Shown here: positions 7,992 to 15,974 of the stretch, one piece after another
Position numbering within the stretch: the first letter of the stretch is position 1
Layout: every line of letters starts with the position of its first letter
Assembly (NCBI RefSeq): GCF_016583625.1
Contig: NZ_NRRN01000033.1
Location: forward strand, 1 to 36,881
DNA length: 36,881 nt
Direction of reading: 5' to 3'
From: Halorhodospira abdelmalekii
GTDB taxonomy: Bacteria; Pseudomonadota; Gammaproteobacteria; Nitrococcales; Halorhodospiraceae
The notes under the pieces: model-generated
What the model saw: only the letters and a program-made list of their open reading frames with translations
What the model was told of the DNA's origin: nothing
The model's database searches: none
Program-made: the position numbers and the translations under genes

Positions 7992-10823
7992 ATGCTCGGC
8001 AAACGCATAGGACGACGCACCTATCTGCATGTCACTGCGCTCGTCGCACTCGATGAGCCGCAGCGCAGCCTCTGGGAGCGCGCGATTGAAACGGCAGCGG
8101 CGGTGTTTGGTCTCCGTAGTGGTGAGTCGTTTAACGTTGTGCGCCTTGAGTTGGATGCGACCGCTGTCCCGGGGCCGGAAAACCCGGGGCCGGAAAACAA
8201 TGCTGGATGCGACGGCGTATCTGCGTCTGACCCAGGAGGAGGGGAACTCGCCGGCGTCGGTGAGATCGCCCTGCTGCACTACCCCGACTTCTTCGACGAC
8301 CCCTTCCCCGCGCTCGCCGAGAGTTGGCGCTACGTCCCGAAGCGCCGCGTTTCTAGCGGCAGCGAGGCGGTCGAGACCGATAAGAGCGACGAGGGCGACG
8401 CTTGTGGCGTTGAGGCCGTAACGAGCTATCGCAGCTACCGCGACTCGCTCAATCCGCCCATCCTCCACCGCAAAGAGCTGCTGCTCGCCCCTGATCACCC
8501 CAGCTATGCGATCTACGCTGAACTGACCGCAGCGGCCGAAACGATCGGACTCTTCGATGATACGACGCGCATCGGCTATCAACGGCAGTGGCTGGCACAA
8601 GTGCGCGAAGCCGGCTACCGCATCGCCGGCCACGCGCTGGTGCCGCTGAGCCCCGAAGAGCGTGAGCAGAGCCGCCCGAGCGCGGACGACTGGGAGGCGG
8701 CGCGGCAGCGGACTGCGCTGGTGCGCTACGACTTTTCAACGCCGGTGCAGAGCTTGGCGCGGCACGGCTTTCTCGATGGGCGGTACAGCCTCTTCGACTA
8801 CGGCTGCGGGCGCGGGGACGATGTGCGCGGGCTGCGCGAAAACGGCATCGCGGCGAGCGGCTGGGACCCTTACTACGCCGCCGAGGCGCCGCGACACTCC
8901 GCCGATTTGGTCAACCTCGGTTTCGTCATCAATGTCATCGAGGATTTCGATGAGCGCTTAGAGGCCTTGCTCGGTGCTTGGTCACTGACGCAGCGGCTGC
9001 TCGTCGTCGCCGTCATGCTCGCGAACGACAACGACCCGCGCGGGGTGCAGTTTCGTGACGGCGTGATCACCCAGCGCGGTACCTTTCAGAAGTATTTCAC
9101 GCAGGGTGAGATCAAGGCGTTTCTGGAACGCGCCCTTGATGAAGAGGCGATCCCCGTTGCCCCCGGTGTGCTCTATCTCTTTCGCGATAAGGACCTTGAG
9201 CAGCACTTTTTGCTGGAGCGCTACCGCAGTCGCGGGCGCCGTCTGCGCCCTGCATCGAGTGGATCGGCAGAGCGTCGCCGCATGCGCACGACGGAGCAGC
9301 GGGCGCCGTGCCAACCGGCGGCTGAGCGCCGTGCCGCCGAGCGCTACGCCGCCCACCGTGAGCCGCTGGAGCGGCTCTGGGCGCAGTGGCTGACGCTGGG
9401 GCGGAAGCCGGATAAGGAGGAGGTCGCCGACCGTCTGGCACTCACCGAGGGCTTCGGCGGGGTAGCACGCGCTCTGCGCTTTCTCGAGCAGCGGCAGCGT
9501 CTGGAACTCGGCGATGAGGCGGTGACCGCCCTGTTGGCCGAAGCCGAGGCGCGGCGCCAGGCCGATCTGGAGGTCTACTTCGCCTTGCTGCAGTTCGAGC
9601 GACGCCCGCCGTATCGTCATCTCGATCCGACGCTGCGGCGCGATGTGCGCTACTTCTTTGGCGACTACCAGGGTGCTCAAGCGGCGGGCCGCGAGCGGCT
9701 GCTGCAGATCGCCGATCCGAGCGCCGTTGCCCAAGCTTGTCAGGAGGCGGCCGAAAACGGCTTAGGTCACTTGCACTGGGAGCGCGCAGGGCACGGTTCG
9801 CTGCAGCTGCACAGCAGCTTGGTCGAGCGTTTGCCGGCGCTGCTGCGCATCTACGTCGGCGCCGCCGCGCTGCTCTACGGCGATTGGCGCAACGCCGACC
9901 TGGTCAAGATCCACATCGGCTCGGGCAAACTCACCTTGATGCGCTTTGATGACTTCGATGGCCAGGCCTTGCCGCGAATGTTAGAGCGCGTCAAGATCAA
10001 GCTGCGTGAGCAAGAGTTCGACTACTTCAGCTACGGCGACGAGTACGAACCGCCTTACCTCTATTGGAAGTCGCGCTATCTCCACGAGGAGCACCCGCGC
10101 TACCCCGAGCAGTGCGACTTCGATGAGGCGCTGGCCGAACTCGGTCTGCTCGATCTCTCCGGCTACGGGCCGCCGCCGGCGGTGCTGCGTGAGACGTTGG
10201 CGCGTCACCGCTGGGAGATCGACGGCCTGACGCTGCGCCGTTCGCGCACCCCGCCTCAGCTCGACGATCCGTGTGGGCGGTTTTTGACCTTCCGCGATCT
10301 AATCGAGTGCGGCGAGACGTGGCAGCGCCTAGCAGACAAGGCGGCGACCGAGGCGAGCGAGACGGGCGGAACTGGCGGCATCGATAACCGCCCGCAGCAA
10401 GTCGAGAGCTGGAATGCGCTGCTCGACTTGGCCGAGCAGGTGCTCGATCCGGTGATCGATTGGTTCGGCATGATCCGCCTGACTTACGCCTTCTCATCGC
10501 CACAGCTGACCAAGCAGATCCCGGGGCGCATCGACCCAAAGCGCGATCAGCACGCCGCGCACGAGCTCAATCGCCGCGGCAAGCTGATCTGTGAGCGGCG
10601 CGGAGCGGCGGTCGATTTTCTCGTCGAAGACGAAGATATGTGGGAGGTGGCGCAGTGGGTAGCCGCCCACACCCCCTTCGATCGGCTCTACTTCTATGCT
10701 GCAGATCGGCCGATCCACGTCAGTTACGGCCCTGAACACAACCGGCAGGTGGTGTGGATGCGCGAAGGGCCGTCGGGGCGGCGGGTGCCGCAGGTGGTGC
10801 GGGGTAAGATGGGGACGGATTAA
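7992..10823 (+). CDS. DNA phosphorothioation-associated putative methyltransferase
   Basis: 943 residues. The class I SAM-methyltransferase core has motif I DYGCGRG at 269-275, then WDPYY (291-295) and NLGFVINVIED (308-318). The TRGTFQKYFTQ and APGVLYLFRD segments after it are characteristic of the family I know as dnd_rel_methyl (TIGR04096). The C-terminal half (KIHIGSGKLTLMRFDDFDG, then the FDYFSYGDEYEPPYLYWKSR region) belongs to the long form of this family. The target is unknown. The family is named from its co-occurrence with DndBCDE DNA sulfur-modification genes, none of which is seen here. Residues 61-69 contain a 15-base tandem duplication (GPENP twice). The stop codon lies in a palindromic repeat, and the next gene converges on it with 18 bases between the two stops. 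Confidence 0.85.
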   Translation: MLGKRIGRRTYLHVTALVALDEPQRSLWERAIETAAAVFGLRSGESFNVVRLELDATAVPGPENPGPENNAGCDGVSASDPGGGELAGVGEIALLHYPDFFDDPFPALAESWRYVPKRRVSSGSEAVETDKSDEGDACGVEAVTSYRSYRDSLNPPILHRKELLLAPDHPSYAIYAELTAAAETIGLFDDTTRIGYQRQWLAQVREAGYRIAGHALVPLSPEEREQSRPSADDWEAARQRTALVRYDFSTPVQSLARHGFLDGRYSLFDYGCGRGDDVRGLRENGIAASGWDPYYAAEAPRHSADLVNLGFVINVIEDFDERLEALLGAWSLTQRLLVVAVMLANDNDPRGVQFRDGVITQRGTFQKYFTQGEIKAFLERALDEEAIPVAPGVLYLFRDKDLEQHFLLERYRSRGRRLRPASSGSAERRRMRTTEQRAPCQPAAERRAAERYAAHREPLERLWAQWLTLGRKPDKEEVADRLALTEGFGGVARALRFLEQRQRLELGDEAVTALLAEAEARRQADLEVYFALLQFERRPPYRHLDPTLRRDVRYFFGDYQGAQAAGRERLLQIADPSAVAQACQEAAENGLGHLHWERAGHGSLQLHSSLVERLPALLRIYVGAAALLYGDWRNADLVKIHIGSGKLTLMRFDDFDGQALPRMLERVKIKLREQEFDYFSYGDEYEPPYLYWKSRYLHEEHPRYPEQCDFDEALAELGLLDLSGYGPPPAVLRETLARHRWEIDGLTLRRSRTPPQLDDPCGRFLTFRDLIECGETWQRLADKAATEASETGGTGGIDNRPQQVESWNALLDLAEQVLDPVIDWFGMIRLTYAFSSPQLTKQIPGRIDPKRDQHAAHELNRRGKLICERRGAAVDFLVEDEDMWEVAQWVAAHTPFDRLYFYAADRPIHVSYGPEHNRQVVWMREGPSGRRVPQVVRGKMGTD

Positions 10824-10854
10824 AATCCGTCCCCTAATCCGTCAATCCGTCCCC
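10811..10854. repeat. palindromic repeat, GGGGACGGAT type, copy 1
   Basis: GGGGACGGAT (10811-10820), TAAA, then ATCCGTCCCC (10825-10834) form a perfect 10-base stem. A third arm, ATCCGTCCCC, recurs at 10845-10854. The element holds the stop codons of both converging genes: TAA at 10821-10823, and TGA on the minus strand at 10842-10844. Both proteins therefore end in MGTD. It may act as a two-way transcription barrier, although there is no T run. Related copies are at 12045-12100 and 24436-24470. Confidence 0.85.
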
Positions 10855-12020
10855 ATCCTCCTAATGCGATCTACAGCAGCGGCGATGGCCGCAGCGGCGA
10901 AGTCGATATCGGCCGCGCTGTGCTGGCGCGAGAAGCTGATCCGCACCGCGCCGTAGAGGGCGTCGTCGTCGACCCCCATGGCGCGCAGCACCGGTGAGGG
11001 GTCGATTGCACCGGCAGCACAGGCCGAACCGGAGGCAATAGCAATCTGATCGCGGGTCTGATTGATCAGCGCCGCGCTGGAGATCCCCGGAATCGAAAAA
11101 TTCAAGATATAGGGCGAGCTGTGCTGTAGGTTCGTGTGGATCGACGGCTGCGGGTTGAATTCGCGCAGCTGGGCTAAGAGGCGCTGCCGCAGCTCGGTGA
11201 CGTGGTGCAGATCGGTGGGTCGGTGTACGGCGGCAAGTTCGAGCGCGCGGGCGAGGCCGACAATCTGATGGGTCGGGAGGGTGCCGGGGCGCAGCCCGAA
11301 CTCTTGGCCACCGCCGTAGCAGAGAGGGCGCAGCGGCAGGCGCGGGCGGTCGCGCACGACTAGCACTCCGACTCCCTTCGGGCCGTGAAACTTATGCGCC
11401 GAGAACGAGAGCAGATCGATCCCGCTGGCCGCCACATCGATCGCTCGCTTGCCGGCGGCTTGGGCGGCATCGACGTGCAGCACCACCCCGTGCTCGGCCG
11501 CTATAGCGGCGACCTCGGCGACCGGCTGCGTTGTACCGACCTCGTTATTGGTATCGATCAGCGAGATCAGCAGCGTCTCTGGGCGCAAGGCATCCCGCAC
11601 CGCCTGCGGGCAGATTCGCCCGTCGGCAGCCGGATCGAGATAAGTGACCGCCGTTCCCATCTCTTCCAGGGCGGCGCAGCAAGCAAGGGTCGCCTTGTGC
11701 TCAATCGCCGTGGTGACGATGTGGCGCGGCTGCGCCGGAGCGCGCAGCGCTACCGCGTCCATAATGCCGCGCAGGGCAAGGTTAATGCTTTCGGTGGCAC
11801 CACTGGTAAAGAGCACCTCATCGGCTTCACAGTCGAGCTCTTCGGCGACACTAGCGCGGGCTGTGGCGATCCGGGCGGCGGTCTGCAGGCCCGGTTCGTG
11901 CTCGGCGGAAGAGGGGTTGGCGAAGGCCTCCTCACCGTTGAGTACGGCGAACATCGCAGCGCAGACCTCAGGGTCTAGCGGTGTCGTAGCGGCGGTATCA
12001 AAGTAGATCGGTCGCTGCAT
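10842..12020 (-). CDS. cysteine desulfurase, DndA/IscS type
   Basis: 392 residues. This PLP enzyme takes sulfur from L-cysteine as a persulfide on an active-site cysteine. The PLP lysine is K210 in SFSAHKFHGPKG, the catalytic cysteine is C334 in GSACAAG, and H108 (IEHKA) and D184 (HVDAAQ) are the expected cofactor contacts. The tail SGSACAAGAIDPSPVLRAMG resembles DndA and NifS-like enzymes more than housekeeping IscS, but I cannot separate them without alignment. Two neighbours suggest jobs. The converging methyltransferase points to DNA phosphorothioation. The divergent hydrogenase operon, starting 250 bases away, needs many Fe-S clusters. No iscU-like scaffold or dndCDE is present. Its last residues come from the palindromic repeat. 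Confidence 0.93.
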   Translation of the reverse strand: MQRPIYFDTAATTPLDPEVCAAMFAVLNGEEAFANPSSAEHEPGLQTAARIATARASVAEELDCEADEVLFTSGATESINLALRGIMDAVALRAPAQPRHIVTTAIEHKATLACCAALEEMGTAVTYLDPAADGRICPQAVRDALRPETLLISLIDTNNEVGTTQPVAEVAAIAAEHGVVLHVDAAQAAGKRAIDVAASGIDLLSFSAHKFHGPKGVGVLVVRDRPRLPLRPLCYGGGQEFGLRPGTLPTHQIVGLARALELAAVHRPTDLHHVTELRQRLLAQLREFNPQPSIHTNLQHSSPYILNFSIPGISSAALINQTRDQIAIASGSACAAGAIDPSPVLRAMGVDDDALYGAVRISFSRQHSAADIDFAAAAIAAAVDRIRRMGTD

Positions 12021-12044
12021 GGTACGGGCCTGTCGCTGTGTTGT

Positions 12045-12100
12045 TATGCATGTGGGGACGGATTGGTATGCATGTGGGGACGGATTTCAAATCCGTCCCC
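12045..12100. repeat. palindromic repeat, GGGGACGGAT type, copy 2
   Basis: GGGGACGGATTT (12076-12087), one C, then AAATCCGTCCCC (12089-12100) make a perfect 12-base inverted repeat. A direct copy of its left half with the same flank (TATGCATGTGGGGACGGATT) lies at 12045-12064 and again from 12067. It sits between the divergent desulfurase and hydrogenase genes, inside the presumed promoter region of both. Confidence 0.85.
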
Positions 12101-12271
12101 ATTCTTCGATTCTTCTGTTAGCTGCGGCAATGGTGCACTGCTAGGTTACAAGACGTGGCTTTTGTAGTGGAATTGTACGAGATTGGTTCTTGCATTGGCC
12201 CTCACAAGGTGGCGGCCTCGAGCAGTGAGCCGATCATCGGCCGGGTCAAACGGAACAGGGGGAGGGGCACT

Positions 12272-13966
12272 ATGCTGGTGACCGAACAAGAGCGGTTGCG
12301 GGAGTTCGTTGAAGCCGTAGTAGCGCATCACGGTGCTAGCCGCGATCAATTGATTCCGATCCTGTTGGCAGTGCAGGACGAGTACGGCTGGATCTCCGAC
12401 TTTGCCAGTCAGCATATCGCCGACCAACTCGCCATCCACGCCTCCGAAGTCTACGGCGTAGCGACCTTCTACCACTTCATCAATACCCGCCCCAAGGGCC
12501 GTTTTGTTATTCGCCTCAGTGCCGATATGCCTTCGCTCATGAACGGGGCTGAGGTGATTGCCCGTCAGCTGGAGCGAGACTTAGGCATCGCGTTCGGTGA
12601 GACCACGGCCGATGGCCTCTTTACCCTCGAGTGGACCAGCTGCATCGGCATGAACGATCAGGCGCCAGCGATGCTGATCAATCAGGCGGTCTTTTCGGCG
12701 CTGACTCCGGAGCGGGTGCGCCAGATCCTCGATACCTGCAGGCAGCAGTTGCGTGCCCATCGGCCGATTTGCAGCGAGACCAAGGAGACCTACGTCGACG
12801 GCCTGAGCTATGCGGCCTATCAGGCCGAGAGTGCACTCAGTAAGGCGCTCCAGCGAACGCCGCAAGAGGTTGCCGCTGAGCTGGAGGCCTCGGGGCTGCG
12901 TGGCCTCGGTGGCGCTGGCTTCCCTACCGGTGCGAAGTGGCGGCTGGTCGCTGAGGCCGAAGGCGAGACCAAGTATGTGGTCTGCAACGCCGACGAGGGT
13001 GAGCCGGGCACCTTTAAGGATCGGGTGACCTTGGAGCGCTACGCTGCGTTGATGTGCGAGGGGATGACGCTCGCTGCCTATGTCACCGGCGCTCGTGAAG
13101 GGATCATCTACCTGCGCTGGGAGTACGGCTACCTGCGCCCGCAGTTGGAGGCGCTGCTTACCGCTCGGCGCGAGGCCGGCCTGCTCGGTTGCGGGATTAT
13201 GGGCAAGGCCGGTTTCGACTTCGACATCCGCATCCAGATGGGGGCCGGTGCCTACGTCTGCGGTGAAGAGACGGCACTGCTCGAATCGCTCGAAGGGTTC
13301 CGTGGTGAGCCGCGCAATCGCATCCCCTATCCTGTCGACTTCGGCCTCCACGGCCAGCCGACCGTGGTCAACAACGTCGAGACCTTTGCCACCACCTGCC
13401 TGATTGTGGATCGGGGGGCGGAGTGGTTTACGGCGATGGGCACCGAGCGTTCCAAGGGCTTTAAGCTCCTTAGTGTATCGGGCGACTGCGCCAAACCGGG
13501 GGTTTACGAGGTGCCTTGGGGGACAACGGTGGCCGGGTTGCTGGAGCGGGTCGGCGGCGGTGGCGCTAAGGCCGTGCAGGTCGGTGGCTACGCCGGTCAT
13601 TTGGTTCCGGCGGCGCTCTTTGAGCGTAAGATCGCCTACGAAGAGTTCGGTACCAGTGGCTCGATCATCGTCTACGGGCCGCAGCGCGATCTGCTGGTGG
13701 TGGCCGAGAACTACCTGAAGTTTTTTGTTGCCGAGTCGTGTGGTCAGTGCACCCCTTGCCGCGACGGCAACGCCATACTGCTCGAAGGAATGCAGCGACT
13801 GCGGCAGGGGCGGTGTACGACGGATCAACTGGAGCAGCTGATCGAACTGGGTAAGAGCATGCAGGTGGCCTCCCTCTGCGGGCTTGGGCAGAGCAGTCCC
13901 AAGATCCTGCTCGATATTGCCGCCCACTTTAAGGACGAGGTGATGGCGCGTCCCATCGCCGCTTAA
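12272..13966 (+). CDS. [FeFe]-hydrogenase diaphorase subunit, HoxF-type NuoE-NuoF fusion
   Basis: 564 residues from the ATG at 12272, preceded by GGGGGAGG. An open frame back to 12155 adds 39 residues unlike the family. The N-terminal about 160 residues are a NuoE-like domain that has lost its [2Fe-2S] ligands: only C124 in TSCIGMNDQAPAMLIN remains and the first Cys pair is replaced by Ser (RLSADMPS). The rest is NuoF-like: FMN-binding GLGGAGFPTGAKW (211-223), CNADEGEPGTFKDR, NADH-site GAGAYVCGEETALLES, and a [4Fe-4S] site at C490, C493, C496 and C536. This is the architecture of Ralstonia HoxF, whose NuoE part is also cluster-less. It should exchange electrons between NAD(H) and HydA, encoded 21 bases downstream. 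First gene of the hydrogenase operon. Confidence 0.93.
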   Translation: MLVTEQERLREFVEAVVAHHGASRDQLIPILLAVQDEYGWISDFASQHIADQLAIHASEVYGVATFYHFINTRPKGRFVIRLSADMPSLMNGAEVIARQLERDLGIAFGETTADGLFTLEWTSCIGMNDQAPAMLINQAVFSALTPERVRQILDTCRQQLRAHRPICSETKETYVDGLSYAAYQAESALSKALQRTPQEVAAELEASGLRGLGGAGFPTGAKWRLVAEAEGETKYVVCNADEGEPGTFKDRVTLERYAALMCEGMTLAAYVTGAREGIIYLRWEYGYLRPQLEALLTARREAGLLGCGIMGKAGFDFDIRIQMGAGAYVCGEETALLESLEGFRGEPRNRIPYPVDFGLHGQPTVVNNVETFATTCLIVDRGAEWFTAMGTERSKGFKLLSVSGDCAKPGVYEVPWGTTVAGLLERVGGGGAKAVQVGGYAGHLVPAALFERKIAYEEFGTSGSIIVYGPQRDLLVVAENYLKFFVAESCGQCTPCRDGNAILLEGMQRLRQGRCTTDQLEQLIELGKSMQVASLCGLGQSSPKILLDIAAHFKDEVMARPIAA

Positions 13967-13987
13967 TACCGAGTGAGGAGAGAGAGT

Positions 13988-15943
13988 GTGAGCCAGTCCA
14001 TGCCCGACACCCCGGATGCGATCCGCAGCAGCGCAGTCCCCTCCCGCTCCGCACCGAGCGGCCCAATAGGTCACAGTAGCGCCGTCCCCGGTGATCCAGC
14101 CACCGCAGCTGAGCTCGTTCGTCTGACCATCGACGGTGTTGAGTTAGAGGTCGCCAAGGGGACCAGTATCCTTGATGCGGCACGGCAGATCGGCGTGCGC
14201 ATCCCGACCCTCTGCCACCACGAAGATCTGCGCAGCTCCGGTGTCTGCCGGGTCTGCGTAGTGGCGATAGATGGCATGCGCACCTTGCAAGCGGCCTGTG
14301 CAACACCGGTCAACCAGCCGCTGACGATCAACACCCACACCCCGGAAGTGCGCCGGGCGCGTCGCCACACCATTGACCTGCTGCTCGCCAACCACCACGG
14401 CTCGTGCTACACCTGCCGGCGCAACAACAACTGCGAATTGCAGAGCCTGGCACAAGAGTACGGCGTCGATTCGTTTCGTTTCGGCCACGTCGAGTCGCCG
14501 CGCCACCCGATCGATAGCTCCTCCAGTGCCATCGTCCACGATCCCAACAAGTGTGTCTTGTGTCGACGCTGTGTACGCACCTGCAGCGAGCTCCAAGAGA
14601 TCGGCTGCCTAACGGTGGTCAACCGCAGCGATGAGGCGCGGATCTCCACCTTTGCTGAGAATGAGTTAGCCTCGGCCATTTGCATCAACTGCGGTCAGTG
14701 CATCAACCGCTGCCCCACCGGCGCACTCGGAGAGCAGGACCAGACCGATGAGATCTGGGCCGCAATCGATAACCCAGAGAAGTTTGTGGTGCTGCAGACC
14801 GCCCCCTCGCCTCGCGCCTCCATCGGCGAGTGCTTCGGCCTGCCAGCCGGCACCTCACTGACCGGTCAGATCAACACCGCCGCGCGCCGCATGGGCTTCG
14901 ATGCCGTCTTCGATACCGTGCAGTCGGCCGACCTGACGATTATGGAGGAGGGGACCGAGCTGATCCTGCGCCTCTACAATCGGCTGGTCAAAGGGGATGC
15001 CACAATCGCGCTGCCGCAGTTCACCAGCTGTTCGCCGGGCTGGGTGAAGTACTACGAGCACTTCTATCCCGATATGCTCGAGAACCTCTCATCGGCCAAG
15101 AGCCCGCAGCAGATGCTGGGGGCGTTGCTCAAGACTTACTACGCAGAGCAGGCCGGTCTTGATCCGAAGGATATCGTGGTGGTGGCTCTGATGCCGTGTG
15201 CCGCCAAGAAGTTCGAGTGCAACCGACCGGAGATGTGCGACAGCGGCTACCACGATGTCGACTTCGGCCTCACCTCGCGCGAGTTGGCCAAGATGGTCGC
15301 CGAGACCGGTATCGATCTGCCCAACCTGCCGCCCTCCGATTTCGACGACCCCTTCGGCGCCGGCAGCAGCGCCGGGTTGATCTTCGGAGCCACAGGTGGG
15401 GTGATGGAGGCGGCGCTGCGCACCGTCATTGAGCTGGTCACCAGTAAGCAGGTCGAGGACTTCTACGACCACGCCGAGATCACCCCGGTGCGCGGTTTCG
15501 AGGGGGCGCGCCTAATCGAGATTCCGATCCACGAGGTCGGACCGGTCCCCGCCTTGCTGCAGCATCTGGTGCCGGACTGGAACTGGCTGCAGGGCACCAC
15601 CCTCAAGGTCGGTGTCGCCCACGGGATCGCCAACGCCAAGAGGGTGGTCGCAGACATCAAAGCGGGTGGGCCGTTCAGCGAGTGCCACTTTATCGAGATT
15701 ATGGCCTGTCCCGGCGGCTGTCTCGGTGGCGGCGGCCAGCCAATCCCAACCACGGCGGCGATCCGTGCCCAGCGGACGCAGGCGCTCTACGCCGAGGCCA
15801 CCGGCTACCGCCTCCACAAATCGCACGACAATCCGGTGATTCAGCGGCTCTATACCGAGTTTCTGACCGATGGGCCGTGCGGCCACAAGGCGCACAAGTT
15901 GCTCCACACCCACTACACGCGGCGCGGCAAGTGGATCCTCTGA
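13988..15943 (+). CDS. hydA: [FeFe]-hydrogenase catalytic subunit HydA (M3-type domain layout)
   Basis: 651 residues from the GTG at 13988, with AGGAG seven bases before; ATG at 14000 is an alternative. After a Ser/Pro/Ala-rich leader of about 40 residues come four electron-relay sites. They are a [2Fe-2S] domain (C76, C87, C90, C104), a His-Cys3 [4Fe-4S] site (H136, C140, C143, C149), and two ferredoxin-type clusters (C189/192/195/199 and C232/235/238/242). The H-cluster domain has L1 TSCSPGW (346-352), L2 MPCAAKKFE (C405) and L3 IMACPGGCLGGGGQP (C574, C578). Proton-path acids in MEEGTEL and the Ser in NLSSAKSP are present. L1 has Ser where TSCCP is usual. It catalyses 2H+ + 2e- to and from H2 in the cytoplasm, with the HoxF-like partner. 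Confidence 0.96.
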   Translation: MSQSMPDTPDAIRSSAVPSRSAPSGPIGHSSAVPGDPATAAELVRLTIDGVELEVAKGTSILDAARQIGVRIPTLCHHEDLRSSGVCRVCVVAIDGMRTLQAACATPVNQPLTINTHTPEVRRARRHTIDLLLANHHGSCYTCRRNNNCELQSLAQEYGVDSFRFGHVESPRHPIDSSSSAIVHDPNKCVLCRRCVRTCSELQEIGCLTVVNRSDEARISTFAENELASAICINCGQCINRCPTGALGEQDQTDEIWAAIDNPEKFVVLQTAPSPRASIGECFGLPAGTSLTGQINTAARRMGFDAVFDTVQSADLTIMEEGTELILRLYNRLVKGDATIALPQFTSCSPGWVKYYEHFYPDMLENLSSAKSPQQMLGALLKTYYAEQAGLDPKDIVVVALMPCAAKKFECNRPEMCDSGYHDVDFGLTSRELAKMVAETGIDLPNLPPSDFDDPFGAGSSAGLIFGATGGVMEAALRTVIELVTSKQVEDFYDHAEITPVRGFEGARLIEIPIHEVGPVPALLQHLVPDWNWLQGTTLKVGVAHGIANAKRVVADIKAGGPFSECHFIEIMACPGGCLGGGGQPIPTTAAIRAQRTQALYAEATGYRLHKSHDNPVIQRLYTEFLTDGPCGHKAHKLLHTHYTRRGKWIL

Positions 15944-15974
15944 AGAGGAGGCGGAGACGAAACGGGAGAGGGCG

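Noticed and set aside
12155-12271. N-terminal extension of the HoxF-like protein
   Set aside because: The extra 39 residues are unlike HoxF or NuoE, and the ATG at 12272 has a strong Shine-Dalgarno.
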